Positions 56,261-64,000 of a stretch of DNA of 64,000 nt are shown here, piece by piece. Every line of letters starts with the position of its first letter. The stretch's first letter is position 1. The notes beneath the pieces were generated by a model, which was given only the letters and a program-made list of their open reading frames with translations, searched no databases and was not told the DNA's origin. The position numbers were made by a program, and so were the translations under genes. This DNA is from Clostridium_AD sp051278035 (lineage in GTDB: Bacteria > Bacillota > Clostridia > Clostridiales > Clostridiaceae), in NCBI RefSeq assembly GCF_051278035.1, contig NZ_JBNMNU010000003.1, positions 1 to 64,000 of the forward strand. Direction: 5' to 3'.

Positions 56261-57380
56261 CTATTTCCATTCCCAAATCTTTTAACCCTTGTTTTAGAAT
56301 ATTTGTAGCAGCATTTTCATCTCTATCGTGATTAGCACCACACTTACATATCCATTTTCTAATAGACAAAAGTTTAACTTCCTTATTTTTAACGCCACAT
56401 GCACAGTAAATTTGACTACTTGCAAACCATGGACTGATTTTATTATATGTTCTACCTTTCCAGATAGCTTTATACTCTAGTTGCCTTGTAAATTCTGACC
56501 ATGAAACGTCAGCTATATTTTTAGCTAATTTATGATTTTTTATCATATTAGAAACTTGCAAGTCTTCTGAAATCATAACTTGGTTATCGTTAATAATCTT
56601 AGACGCCAGCTTATTTAAGAAATCTTTTCTAATATTAGATGTTTTCTCATGTAATTTAGCGATTTTAACGGTTTGTTTTTTATAATTATTACTATATTTA
56701 ACCATATTGCATAATTGTCTTTGAAGTTTCGTAAGATTTTCTTCGTATTTTTCTAAAACTTTAGGTCTTTTAACATGAACATTATTCGTGTCTATTAAAA
56801 ATTCTTTTAACCCTAAGTCAAACCCTATTATATTGCTAATTATAGGCAACTGAATGTTCTCACATTCCACATTAAAACTTACGAAATACTTACCACTAGG
56901 TACTTTAGATATGGTGGCAAATAGTATCTTGCCGATAAATTTTCTGTGAAGTTTAGCCTTTATTGTGCCAAGCTTAGGCAATTGAACTAAATTATCATCA
57001 AACTTTGCTTTAATATTATTGTTAGTGAAATTGGTCATGTAAGAATAATTGTGGTCATGTTTTGATTTAAATTTAGAGAATCCTGAGTGTTCTTTAAAAA
57101 ACTTTTTATAAGAACTATCTAAATTATATATTGAATTAGTTAAATCAAATTTATCCACATCTTTAAGCCATATAAATTCTTTTTTAAGCACTCAATTACA
57201 ATAATTATTACAATCTATTTTAGACAAATATTTTTTGTCGACTTTATACGAATTTATTTTTTTAGATAATATTTGATTATATACAAATCTACAGCATCCA
57301 AAGGTTTTACCCATCTGATTTTTTTGTTGTTCGGTAGGATATATTCTATATTTAAAGCCTTTTAACATAGATAAATTCAC
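56253..57380 (-). pseudogene. tnpB: RNA-guided nuclease TnpB, interrupted by a UGA
   Basis: Two pieces, 62 and 312 residues, lie in the same frame with a single TGA (57192-57194) between them; the second begins with GTG directly after it. All three RuvC acidic residues are in the second piece (D125, E209 and D291, numbered from GTG). The zinc finger is CAC...CKC rather than CxxC...CxxC. So the gene is probably inactive, or makes only a protein lacking its N-terminus through restart at GTG. Confidence 0.85.
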
Positions 57381-57614
57381 CTTCTTTCATCACTTAATTA
57401 TACCATGCAAACATAGTACTATCAACGTTTAGTATATGTTATTTGAACATATTTTATACAATAGAACCTAACACCACTAACTCATGACTGAAGTCACGAG
57501 AGTGCGTGGTGAGTCTTCAATTGTTTTAATCAAATATTAATGTTAATTTATTTATATTATGATATAATCACAGTTAAAGATATATTATAAATTTAACAAT
57601 TATACTGCATACGT

Positions 57615-57647
57615 AGGAACATGACAATAGTAAATTGTCATGTTCCT
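57615..57647 (+). promoter_or_regulatory. Hairpin in the leader of the CYTH operon
   Basis: A perfect 14-bp stem (57615-57628 and 57634-57647, arm AGGAACATGACAAT) with a 5-base loop ends 13 bases before the ribosome binding site and has no U-tract. The region before it (57381-57614) contains the IS end, and a TATAAT at about 57551 that could be a -10 box. Confidence 0.5.
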
Positions 57648-57671
57648 TAGGGACTTATAAGGAGGATTACT

Positions 57672-58220
57672 TTGAAAGAGATGGAAATTAGAATTATAGA
57701 TATTAATGTAGAAGAAATTCGTAGAAAACTATTAAACATAAATGCCTCAAAAGTAAAAGAGGAAAATCAAATAAATAATATTTACGATTTTTCAGATAGG
57801 AGTCTACTCACAAACAAAGGCTATGCAAGAATACGCACAGTGAAAGACGAGCTAACAAACTCGACAATACACTATATTACCACAAAAAAACTTATAAGCC
57901 AGGAAAAGTACAAAATTATGGAAGAACACGAATCGGAAATTAAAGATGAAGTAGCTGCTAAAGGTATATTTGAATCCTTAGGTCTGATTCTTGTGCAATC
58001 AATAAAAAAATATAGAGAAAGCTATAAATATAAAAACACCCTCATTGAAATAGACATAAACGAGAAGAAGTTCTGTCCCTTTCCTTATATAGAAATTGAA
58101 GGCAGCGACGAAACTGAAATTCAAGAAGTTATAGCCTTGCTCGGTTATAGCCTTTCTGATACTACCTCTAAATCTATTTATGAAATAATAGAATTAAAGA
58201 AACTGGAGAGTAAGCTATAA
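57672..58220 (+). CDS. CYTH domain protein
   Basis: A 182-residue CYTH protein, a fold that binds triphosphate groups (adenylate cyclase class IV, thiamine triphosphatase, inorganic triphosphatase). The N-terminal EMEIRI is the ExExR/K motif, and basic and acidic residues alternate in the barrel strands. It starts with TTG after GGAGG. First of four genes; its stop overlaps the next start (TAATG). Substrate unknown. Confidence 0.85.
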   Translation: MKEMEIRIIDINVEEIRRKLLNINASKVKEENQINNIYDFSDRSLLTNKGYARIRTVKDELTNSTIHYITTKKLISQEKYKIMEEHESEIKDEVAAKGIFESLGLILVQSIKKYRESYKYKNTLIEIDINEKKFCPFPYIEIEGSDETEIQEVIALLGYSLSDTTSKSIYEIIELKKLESKL

Positions 58221-59146
58221 TGTTTGGGTATGTAACTCCTTGTAAAATGGAAATGAAAATTGTTGACTTTGAAAAATTTAAAGCTTACTATTGTGGCCTT
58301 TGCCACTCTATTAAAGATAATTTTGGTAACCTACCAAGACTTACACTAAATTTCGATATGACTTTCTTAGCTATACTGTTAGACTCGCTTTCAGAGTGCA
58401 AATGCGATTTTACCCAGTTTAAATGCGCACTTCATCCACTAAAAAAAAGAGTTAAGATTAATAACAACGAAGCTTTAGATTATGCGGCGTTTTGTAATAT
58501 TACTTTAGCCTATTATAAACTAATGGATGATGTTCAAGATAATAAAACAATGAAAAGCAAAGTTTTTTCAATGTTTTTGAAGAACTATTTACGCAGCCCA
58601 AAAGTAGAATATAAAGATATAATGAATTACACGAGTGAAAAACTTTTATTACTAAATACTTTAGAAACAACCTATGACGATATATCTATAGATGAACAGC
58701 TATCCATAGATGAATTATCTGATGTTTTTGCTGATTTAACAGGCACTATAATATCATTTTATTATAAAGATGCACCCTTTAAAGAAGATTTATATTGGCT
58801 AGGATATAATTTAGGTAAATGGGTATACATTATAGATGCCTATGATGATTTAGAAAAGGACATAAAAAGTAATTCTTTTAATGCTATAAATTCATTATTA
58901 AATACAGATAAATTAGAATTTGAAATTTTCTCTAAATTAATAGCACCAAGAATTGATTTTATATTGACTAGTTGTGCTGAGCAATGTTTAACCTATTTAA
59001 ATAAATTGCCAACGCTTAAAAATGAGAATATATTATATAATATACTTGAACTAGGACTCATGGAAAAAATGGATAAGGTACTTGTTAACAAATTAGATAT
59101 TAATTATTTAAAAGGAGTGGAATATAACGATGGCGAATCCCTATGA
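58220..59146 (+). CDS. DUF5685 family protein
   Basis: A 308-residue soluble, helix-rich protein. The N-terminal YYCGLCHSI and CKC...C positions suggest metal or redox chemistry, and DAYDDLEKDIKSNSFNA (near 213-229) resembles aspartate-rich helices of all-alpha enzymes. Function unknown. It overlaps both neighbours (by 1 and 17 bases). Confidence 0.8.
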   Translation: MFGYVTPCKMEMKIVDFEKFKAYYCGLCHSIKDNFGNLPRLTLNFDMTFLAILLDSLSECKCDFTQFKCALHPLKKRVKINNNEALDYAAFCNITLAYYKLMDDVQDNKTMKSKVFSMFLKNYLRSPKVEYKDIMNYTSEKLLLLNTLETTYDDISIDEQLSIDELSDVFADLTGTIISFYYKDAPFKEDLYWLGYNLGKWVYIIDAYDDLEKDIKSNSFNAINSLLNTDKLEFEIFSKLIAPRIDFILTSCAEQCLTYLNKLPTLKNENILYNILELGLMEKMDKVLVNKLDINYLKGVEYNDGESL

Positions 59147-59762
59147 AGTACTTGGTGTAAGAGAAGGAACCTCTAAAGAAGATATTAAAAAAGCCTATAG
59201 AGAACAAGCAAAAAAATATCACCCTGATCAATATGGTGATAATCCACTAAAAGATTTAGCAGAAGAAAAAATGCAAGAACTTAATGAAGCCTATGACTCA
59301 CTTATGAAAAATTCTGGCTCATCAAATAGCTACGAATCCTCAAATACTTATAATTCCACCAACAATTATAATCCCTCCTCAAATGGTGATTATACAAGCA
59401 ACAACATATACCAATCTGTAAGAATGGATTTAAATGGCGGTAATATTCCTTCAGCTGAGCAAAAATTAAGCACAATGAATACAAAAAATGCTGAATGGAA
59501 TTATTTAATGGGGATGGTTCACCTAAAAAAAGGTTGGCATGATAGTGCATATAGTTTTATTAGTATTGCTTGCAATCAAGAACCTAATAATGTTGAATAT
59601 AGACAAACCTTTAACTCACTAAATAAGCGAAACTCTAATTATAGAGACAACTATTACGGAAGACGTAATAATAATCCTAACATGGGTAACTTATGCATTA
59701 ATTTATGGTGTGCAGACAGTCTTTGTGAATGTTTAGGAGGAGATTTTATTGACTGCTGTTAA
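59130..59762 (+). CDS. J-domain protein with cysteine-rich tail
   Basis: A 210-residue protein with an N-terminal J domain (2-62, HPD motif in KYHPDQYG), an Asn/Ser/Tyr-rich linker, a TPR-like part and a C-terminal tail with six cysteines (CINLWCADSLCECLGGD then CC). It would recruit an Hsp70 and could use the cysteines to bind metal. The tail is typical of a clostridial family. Confidence 0.88.
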   Translation: MANPYEVLGVREGTSKEDIKKAYREQAKKYHPDQYGDNPLKDLAEEKMQELNEAYDSLMKNSGSSNSYESSNTYNSTNNYNPSSNGDYTSNNIYQSVRMDLNGGNIPSAEQKLSTMNTKNAEWNYLMGMVHLKKGWHDSAYSFISIACNQEPNNVEYRQTFNSLNKRNSNYRDNYYGRRNNNPNMGNLCINLWCADSLCECLGGDFIDCC

Positions 59763-59788
59763 GCTTGTTTATTTAGGAGATGGTTTTT

Positions 59789-60286
59789 ATGAAATCTAAC
59801 AATATTGCTAAGGGGGGTATATTCGCAGCCCTTAGTTTGATATTACTATATTTTTCTTCTATTTTCCCTACAAATAGATTATTTCTATTAGGTATAGCTT
59901 CTTGTCTAATTCCTCTTTCCATTTTATTAACAAGTATAAAAAATACTATTGTGGTATACACTACTATATCAATTCTTAGTTTATTTATTATACCTTCAAA
60001 GCTTATAAGCATAGCCTATATATTGATTTTTGGATCCTACGGCTTTGTAAAATATTATATAGAAAAACTTCGGAGTACAATTTTAGAAATTATACTTAAA
60101 TTATTATATTTTAATATAATTTTCGCAATAATTATATCTATATATAAATTAGTAATATTAAATCTTCCTAATATAAATATATATTTATTAATACTACTTA
60201 TGGATTTTTGCTTCATAGTGTATGATTATACCATTACTGCTTTTATATCCTATGCAAATAATAATCTTATTAAAAAATTCAGATAA
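59789..60286 (+). CDS. Small membrane protein at the end of the CYTH operon
   Basis: A 165-residue protein with five to six hydrophobic segments. The ATG at 59789 is preferred to one three codons upstream, which touches the AGGAG site. The fold is like S components of ECF transporters or YybS-like proteins but lacks a recognisable signature. Function unknown. Confidence 0.65.
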   Translation: MKSNNIAKGGIFAALSLILLYFSSIFPTNRLFLLGIASCLIPLSILLTSIKNTIVVYTTISILSLFIIPSKLISIAYILIFGSYGFVKYYIEKLRSTILEIILKLLYFNIIFAIIISIYKLVILNLPNINIYLLILLMDFCFIVYDYTITAFISYANNNLIKKFR

Positions 60287-60308
60287 GTTATCGTTTCTAA
60301 ATGTGGTC

Positions 60309-60337
60309 TTGACATAAAATTCTATTTAAATTATAAT
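60309..60337 (+). promoter_or_regulatory. Consensus vegetative promoter of leuS
   Basis: TTGACA (60309-60314) and TATAAT (60332-60337) are both exact matches, 17 bases apart. Transcription would start near 60344, just before the T-box. Confidence 0.9.
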
Positions 60338-60380
60338 TGGTAATAATAAAGTATAAAATAATCATAACAAAATAAAAACT

Positions 60381-60628
60381 TTAACTCGGAGTAGTAGTAT
60401 TTTTATCATTTCAAAGAGAGCTGCTGTGGCTGTGAAGCAGTAATGATATAATATGAACTTACCTATTATCTTACTTTTAAAAGTAAGAGCTTGCTTTAAG
60501 GCAAGAAGTTACTTGTAAAAACAAGTACGGTTAAAACCGTTATATTTTTAAGTGAGGCGTAATGCCTAATTAGAGTGGTACCGCGGAATATTACTTTCGT
60601 CTCTTCATTGAGATGAGGTTTTTTTTGT
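60381..60628 (+). ncRNA. T-box leader of leuS
   Basis: Stem I has the AGAGAGCTG-type internal loop. The specifier loop reads GAA-CTT-A, giving CTT (60459-60461), a leucine codon. The T-box sequence AGAGTGGTACCGCGG (60572-60586) and the terminator hairpin ending in eight T residues (60598-60628) follow. Uncharged leucine tRNA should allow read-through. Confidence 0.95.
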
Positions 60629-60658
60629 TTTCATTTAGATTTACAAGGAGGAATAATA

Positions 60659-63094
60659 ATGGCAAAATACAATACAACTATCGATAAAAAATGGCAACAG
60701 AAATGGGAAGAAACAAATCTTTATAAATTTGATGAAACTAAAATCGAAAAAAAATTATATGTGCTTGAAATGTTTTCCTATCCATCTGGAAGCCAATTAC
60801 ATGCTGGTCACTGGTTCAATTATGGCCCTGTAGATACTTGGGCTAGGATGAAAAAAATGCAGGGTTACAATGTGTTTCAACCAATGGGCTTTGATGCTTT
60901 TGGTCTACCTGCTGAAAATTATGCAATAAAAACAGGAGTGCATCCAAAGGATTCTACAGAGCAAAATATTATTACAATGAAAAAACAATTAAAAGATATG
61001 GGCGCAATGTTTAATTGGGATCATGAAGTTGTAACTTGCCGTCCAGATTATTATAAATGGACTCAATGGTTGTTTTTAAAACTTTTTGAAAGTGGTCTTG
61101 CTTACAGGAAAAAAGCACCTGTAAATTGGTGCCCTAGCTGTAATACAGTACTTGCAAATGAACAGGTAGTAGATGGTGCTTGTGAGCGATGTGACACTGA
61201 GGTTACTAAAAAGAACTTAACCCAGTGGTTTTTTAAAATTACTGACTATGCTGATGAACTACTAGAAAAGCTTGATACCTTGGATTGGCCTGAAAAAACT
61301 AAAGCAATGCAAAAACATTGGATAGGGAAGTCTACTGGTGCTAATGTCGACTTTAAAGTATTAGATACAGATATAGACTTTAGTGTGTTCACTACAAGAG
61401 TGGATACTCTATACGGAGTTTCATATGTGGTATTCGCCCCTGAAAATGATCTTGTAGACGCTCTCACTAAAAAAGAATATAAAGCTGATGTTGAATCTTA
61501 TAAAAATGAAGCTAAAAAACAATCAGAAATAGAAAGGCAATCTATTTCAAGAGATAAGACCGGTGTATTCACCGGTTCCTATGCCATTAATCCTATTAAC
61601 GGAAGAAAAATTCCTATTTGGGTTGCGGACTACGTTCTAAACACCTATGGAACTGGCGCAGTAATGGCTGTTCCTGCCCATGATGATAGAGATTTCGCCT
61701 TTGCTACCAAATATAATTTACCTATAGAAAGGGTTATTGCTGGTGGAGAAAATCTTCCTTACACTGAACATGGCAAAATGGTGAATAGTGAAGAGTTTGA
61801 CGGTTTATCCACAATCGACGGAATTGAAGCCATAGTTGAAAAATTAGAAAAACTGGGCCAAGGATCGGGTAAAGTCAACTTTAGACTTCGTGATTGGTTA
61901 GTTTCAAGACAAAGATATTGGGGCGCTCCTATTCCAATAATTCATTGTGATAAATGTGGTGCTGTACCTGTTCCTGAAGATCAGCTACCTGTAGAACTAC
62001 CTTATGACGTAGACTTCGCACCTGATGGGGATTCACCTTTAGCTAAATGTGAAGATTTCATAAATGTCCCTTGCCCAGTTTGTGGTGCCCCTTCGCATCG
62101 CGAGGCCGATACCTTAGACACATTTGTTTGTTCTTCTTTCTACTATTTAAGATATGTAGATAACAAAAATAGTGAAATTGCTTTTGATAAAGACTTAATA
62201 AACAAAATGCTTCCTGTAGACAAATACGTAGGTGGCCCTGAACATGCTTGTATGCACTTACTTTATGCAAGATTTATCACAAAGGCGCTTCGTGATATGG
62301 GATATTTAAGTTTTGATGAACCCTTCAAATCACTTACTCACCAGGGTTTAATTTTAGGACCAGATGGCTTAAAAATGAGTAAATCTAAGGGAAATACTAT
62401 ATCTCCAGACGAGTATATAAAAGAGTTTGGATCCGACGCCTTTAGAATGTACCTAATGTTTGGTTTTGGTTATACTGATGGTGGTGCTTGGAGTGATGAC
62501 GGTATAAAAGCTATGGGAAGGTTCATTGAAAGAATTGAAAGAGCTATAGAATCCGGAATAGAAGAGATTTCAAAAGAGTGCAACAATAGAACCTCTGTAG
62601 ACAATGCAGATAAAGAATTAAACTATTGGAGGCATTTTGCAATAAAAGGAGTTTCTGAAGATGCAGAAAAACTTCAATTTAATACCGCTATTGCAAGGCT
62701 TATGGAACTTACAAATGCCCTTTCAAAGTATGTTACAGAAGAGAATATAAATAAAAAGTTCTTAAAGGAAGTACTTGTAGATTACCTTAAGCTTATAGCT
62801 CCTTTTGCTCCTCACTTTGCAGAAGAAAATTGGGAAACCTTAGGTATGGGCTACTCTATATTCAACCAAACTTGGCCTGAATTTGATGCAAGTGCTCTAA
62901 TTAAAGATGAAATAGAAATAGCACTTCAAGTAAATGGAAAAATAAAATCTAAAATAATTGTATCGCAAGACTTGGATGAAGAAGGTATAAAAGAAGTTTC
63001 TCTTAAAGATGAAACAGTAATTGCTGCACTAGAAGGAAAAACTGTACGCAAGGTTATTGTAATTAAGGGACGCCTAGTTAATATAGTAGTTTAA
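60659..63094 (+). CDS. leuS: Leucyl-tRNA synthetase
   Basis: Charges leucine tRNA in the cytoplasm. The 811 residues include the HIGH motif as H48-A-G-H51 and KMSKS at 572-576, with the zinc region CPSCNTVLANEQV and editing domain (about 220-415, including the GTGAVMAVPAHDDRD motif). Bacterial type with its usual length. It is controlled by the T-box just upstream. Confidence 0.98.
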   Translation: MAKYNTTIDKKWQQKWEETNLYKFDETKIEKKLYVLEMFSYPSGSQLHAGHWFNYGPVDTWARMKKMQGYNVFQPMGFDAFGLPAENYAIKTGVHPKDSTEQNIITMKKQLKDMGAMFNWDHEVVTCRPDYYKWTQWLFLKLFESGLAYRKKAPVNWCPSCNTVLANEQVVDGACERCDTEVTKKNLTQWFFKITDYADELLEKLDTLDWPEKTKAMQKHWIGKSTGANVDFKVLDTDIDFSVFTTRVDTLYGVSYVVFAPENDLVDALTKKEYKADVESYKNEAKKQSEIERQSISRDKTGVFTGSYAINPINGRKIPIWVADYVLNTYGTGAVMAVPAHDDRDFAFATKYNLPIERVIAGGENLPYTEHGKMVNSEEFDGLSTIDGIEAIVEKLEKLGQGSGKVNFRLRDWLVSRQRYWGAPIPIIHCDKCGAVPVPEDQLPVELPYDVDFAPDGDSPLAKCEDFINVPCPVCGAPSHREADTLDTFVCSSFYYLRYVDNKNSEIAFDKDLINKMLPVDKYVGGPEHACMHLLYARFITKALRDMGYLSFDEPFKSLTHQGLILGPDGLKMSKSKGNTISPDEYIKEFGSDAFRMYLMFGFGYTDGGAWSDDGIKAMGRFIERIERAIESGIEEISKECNNRTSVDNADKELNYWRHFAIKGVSEDAEKLQFNTAIARLMELTNALSKYVTEENINKKFLKEVLVDYLKLIAPFAPHFAEENWETLGMGYSIFNQTWPEFDASALIKDEIEIALQVNGKIKSKIIVSQDLDEEGIKEVSLKDETVIAALEGKTVRKVIVIKGRLVNIVV

Positions 63095-63110
63095 TAATTC
63101 TCATTATAAA

Positions 63111-63150
63111 AGGATAGTAGAGTATCTTATATCTAAGACTCTACTATCCT
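63111..63150. terminator. Convergent terminator after leuS and the alarmone synthetase
   Basis: A perfect 13-bp stem (63111-63123 and 63138-63150) with a 14-base loop. On the minus strand TTTTA follows; on the plus strand the T-run is short. Confidence 0.7.
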
Positions 63151-63177
63151 ATTTGTGTTTAAAAAGGTTTTATAACA

Positions 63178-63975
63178 TTAAGCCCCATACATATCTAACG
63201 TTTTTTGAGTTGCTTTAAGCAAATTACTAAGCTCAAAAACTTCTCCTTCCCCTTCTTCCACTAACTTATTTAATTGCTCTCTATATCTAGTTGCATCAGT
63301 TAATTTCCCGAGAGAAGAAAGCATAATAACATTATTCATTATATCTGATACCAAATTAGACTTTACCTCAAACAGTTTTTGTGCATCTTTAATTTCATCT
63401 TTAATTTCTAACATCTGCTGATCTAACTGAAAAGCAGCATCTGCAGCGTTTTTAAGTTTTTCTCTTATATGCTCTGGAATATCATGTTTATATTTATAAT
63501 TTAGCGAATGCTCAACTGTAGCCCAAAAATTCATTGCCAAAGTTCTAATTTGAAACTCAGCTAGTATTTCCCTTTGACCATCCGATAAGTTCACAGGATA
63601 CTTCATAATCATATGATAGCTTCTATACCCACTACCTTTTACATTTGCAACATAATCTTTTTCATAAACTATCTGCATATCACTTCTTTGACGAATTAAA
63701 TTTACCACCTTATCAATGTCATCTACAAATTGACACATTATTCTTATACCTGCTATATCTTCCATTTCTAATTCAATTCTCTCCAAAGGAATAGCAAATT
63801 TATTAGCTTTTTCAAGAATACTAGATATTTCTTTAACCCTTCCTGTAACAAACTCTATAGGTGAATAGTCATTTTTATGTCTATATTCTCTCCTTATGCT
63901 TTTGAACTTAACTTTTAATTCTTCTACTGCTTGTTCATAAGGGATTAAAAATCTTTTCCACTCTCTTATTGCCAT
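63178..63975 (-). CDS. Small GTP pyrophosphokinase (RelQ/YjbM type)
   Basis: A 265-residue RelA/SpoT-domain protein that makes (p)ppGpp from GTP or GDP and ATP. The synthetase motifs GSGYRSYHMIMKYP and EFQIRTLAMNFWATVEHSLNYKY are present; no hydrolase, TGS or ACT domain. So it is a small alarmone synthetase. Its ATG follows AAAGGA. Confidence 0.92.
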   Translation of the reverse strand: MAIREWKRFLIPYEQAVEELKVKFKSIRREYRHKNDYSPIEFVTGRVKEISSILEKANKFAIPLERIELEMEDIAGIRIMCQFVDDIDKVVNLIRQRSDMQIVYEKDYVANVKGSGYRSYHMIMKYPVNLSDGQREILAEFQIRTLAMNFWATVEHSLNYKYKHDIPEHIREKLKNAADAAFQLDQQMLEIKDEIKDAQKLFEVKSNLVSDIMNNVIMLSSLGKLTDATRYREQLNKLVEEGEGEVFELSNLLKATQKTLDMYGA

Positions 63976-64000
63976 CTCCTCAGTCCTTTATATAATATTT

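Larger units (their letters stand above)
56090..57525 (-). mobile_element. IS200/IS605-type element (IS1341-like, no TnpA)
   Basis: tnpB on the minus strand is flanked by similar ends. Each end carries the hairpin TGACTGAAGTCA (56101-56112 and 57485-57496) in the setting CATGACTGAAGTCACG. No tnpA is present, so movement would need TnpA supplied in trans. The exact boundaries are approximate. Confidence 0.8.

Noticed and set aside
57192..57194. The UGA inside tnpB as another selenocysteine codon
   Set aside because: No hairpin follows, no selenocysteine motif is known for TnpB, and the base change fits a simple nonsense mutation.
1..64000. CRISPR arrays, tRNA and rRNA genes, prophage
   Set aside because: No regular short repeats with spacers, no cloverleaf-type sequences noticed and no phage structural genes by eye; a program could still find a short tRNA that I missed.

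Overview
The window is AT-rich DNA from a spore-forming, amino-acid-fermenting low-GC Gram-positive, most likely a Clostridium of the sensu stricto group. The evidence is the clostridial glycolytic cluster with rpoN upstream of cggR, a selenocysteine-dependent glycine reductase operon, a SleB-type cortex hydrolase, T-box and glycine riboswitch control, and strong AGGAGG ribosome binding sites with frequent TTG and GTG starts. No tRNA, rRNA, CRISPR array, prophage or replication origin was seen.

Region by region. Bases 1-4.4 kb: the cut-off 5' part of ligA, pcrA and a TrpR-like regulator. 4.5-13.8 kb: secG, eno, gpmI, tpiA, pgk, gap, cggR and rpoN, all read leftward, with a terminator between gap and pgk and operator-like inverted repeats before cggR. 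13.9-18.8 kb: a BMP-type nucleoside ABC importer. 19.1-27.7 kb: the glycine reductase operon grdX-trxB-trxA-grdE-grdA-grdB-grdC-grdD behind a tandem glycine riboswitch. grdA and grdB each have an in-frame UGA read as selenocysteine, followed by a short hairpin. 27.8-31 kb: DegV, TrmL and a membrane-anchored MutS-like ATPase. 31-37.4 kb: a tight run of moxR, DUF58, membrane transglutaminase, HAD phosphatase, dcd and GNAT. 37.5-45.9 kb: VanW, SleB, an MgtE-N/CBS protein without a channel domain, a YgiQ radical SAM protein (the first + strand gene), a membrane protein, a lipid kinase and a CBS protein. 46.1-52.4 kb: pssA, a cation exchanger, rubrerythrin, the two-subunit serine dehydratase and a uridine-kinase-like enzyme. 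52.5-54.7 kb (+): DUF421, DUF4363 and class II aldolase. 54.8-57.5 kb: a long imperfect palindrome, a nucleoid-associated protein, and an IS200/IS605-type element with tnpB interrupted by one UGA. 57.6-60.3 kb (+): a CYTH / DUF5685 / DnaJ / membrane protein cluster. 60.3-64 kb: T-box-controlled leuS and a convergent alarmone synthetase.

The genes fit a fermenter that runs lower glycolysis (Fba, Gap, Pgk, Tpi, GpmI, Eno), deaminates serine to pyruvate (SdaAA/AB) and reduces glycine to acetyl phosphate through thioredoxin and selenoproteins. The best-supported unusual content is the paired UGA recoding with its riboswitch. The parts least explained by known families are the roughly 190-base palindrome at 54785-54972, the decaying TnpB element, the CYTH/DUF5685/J-domain cluster, and the membrane MutS-like ATPase. 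I saw no clearly new defence or biosynthetic system.
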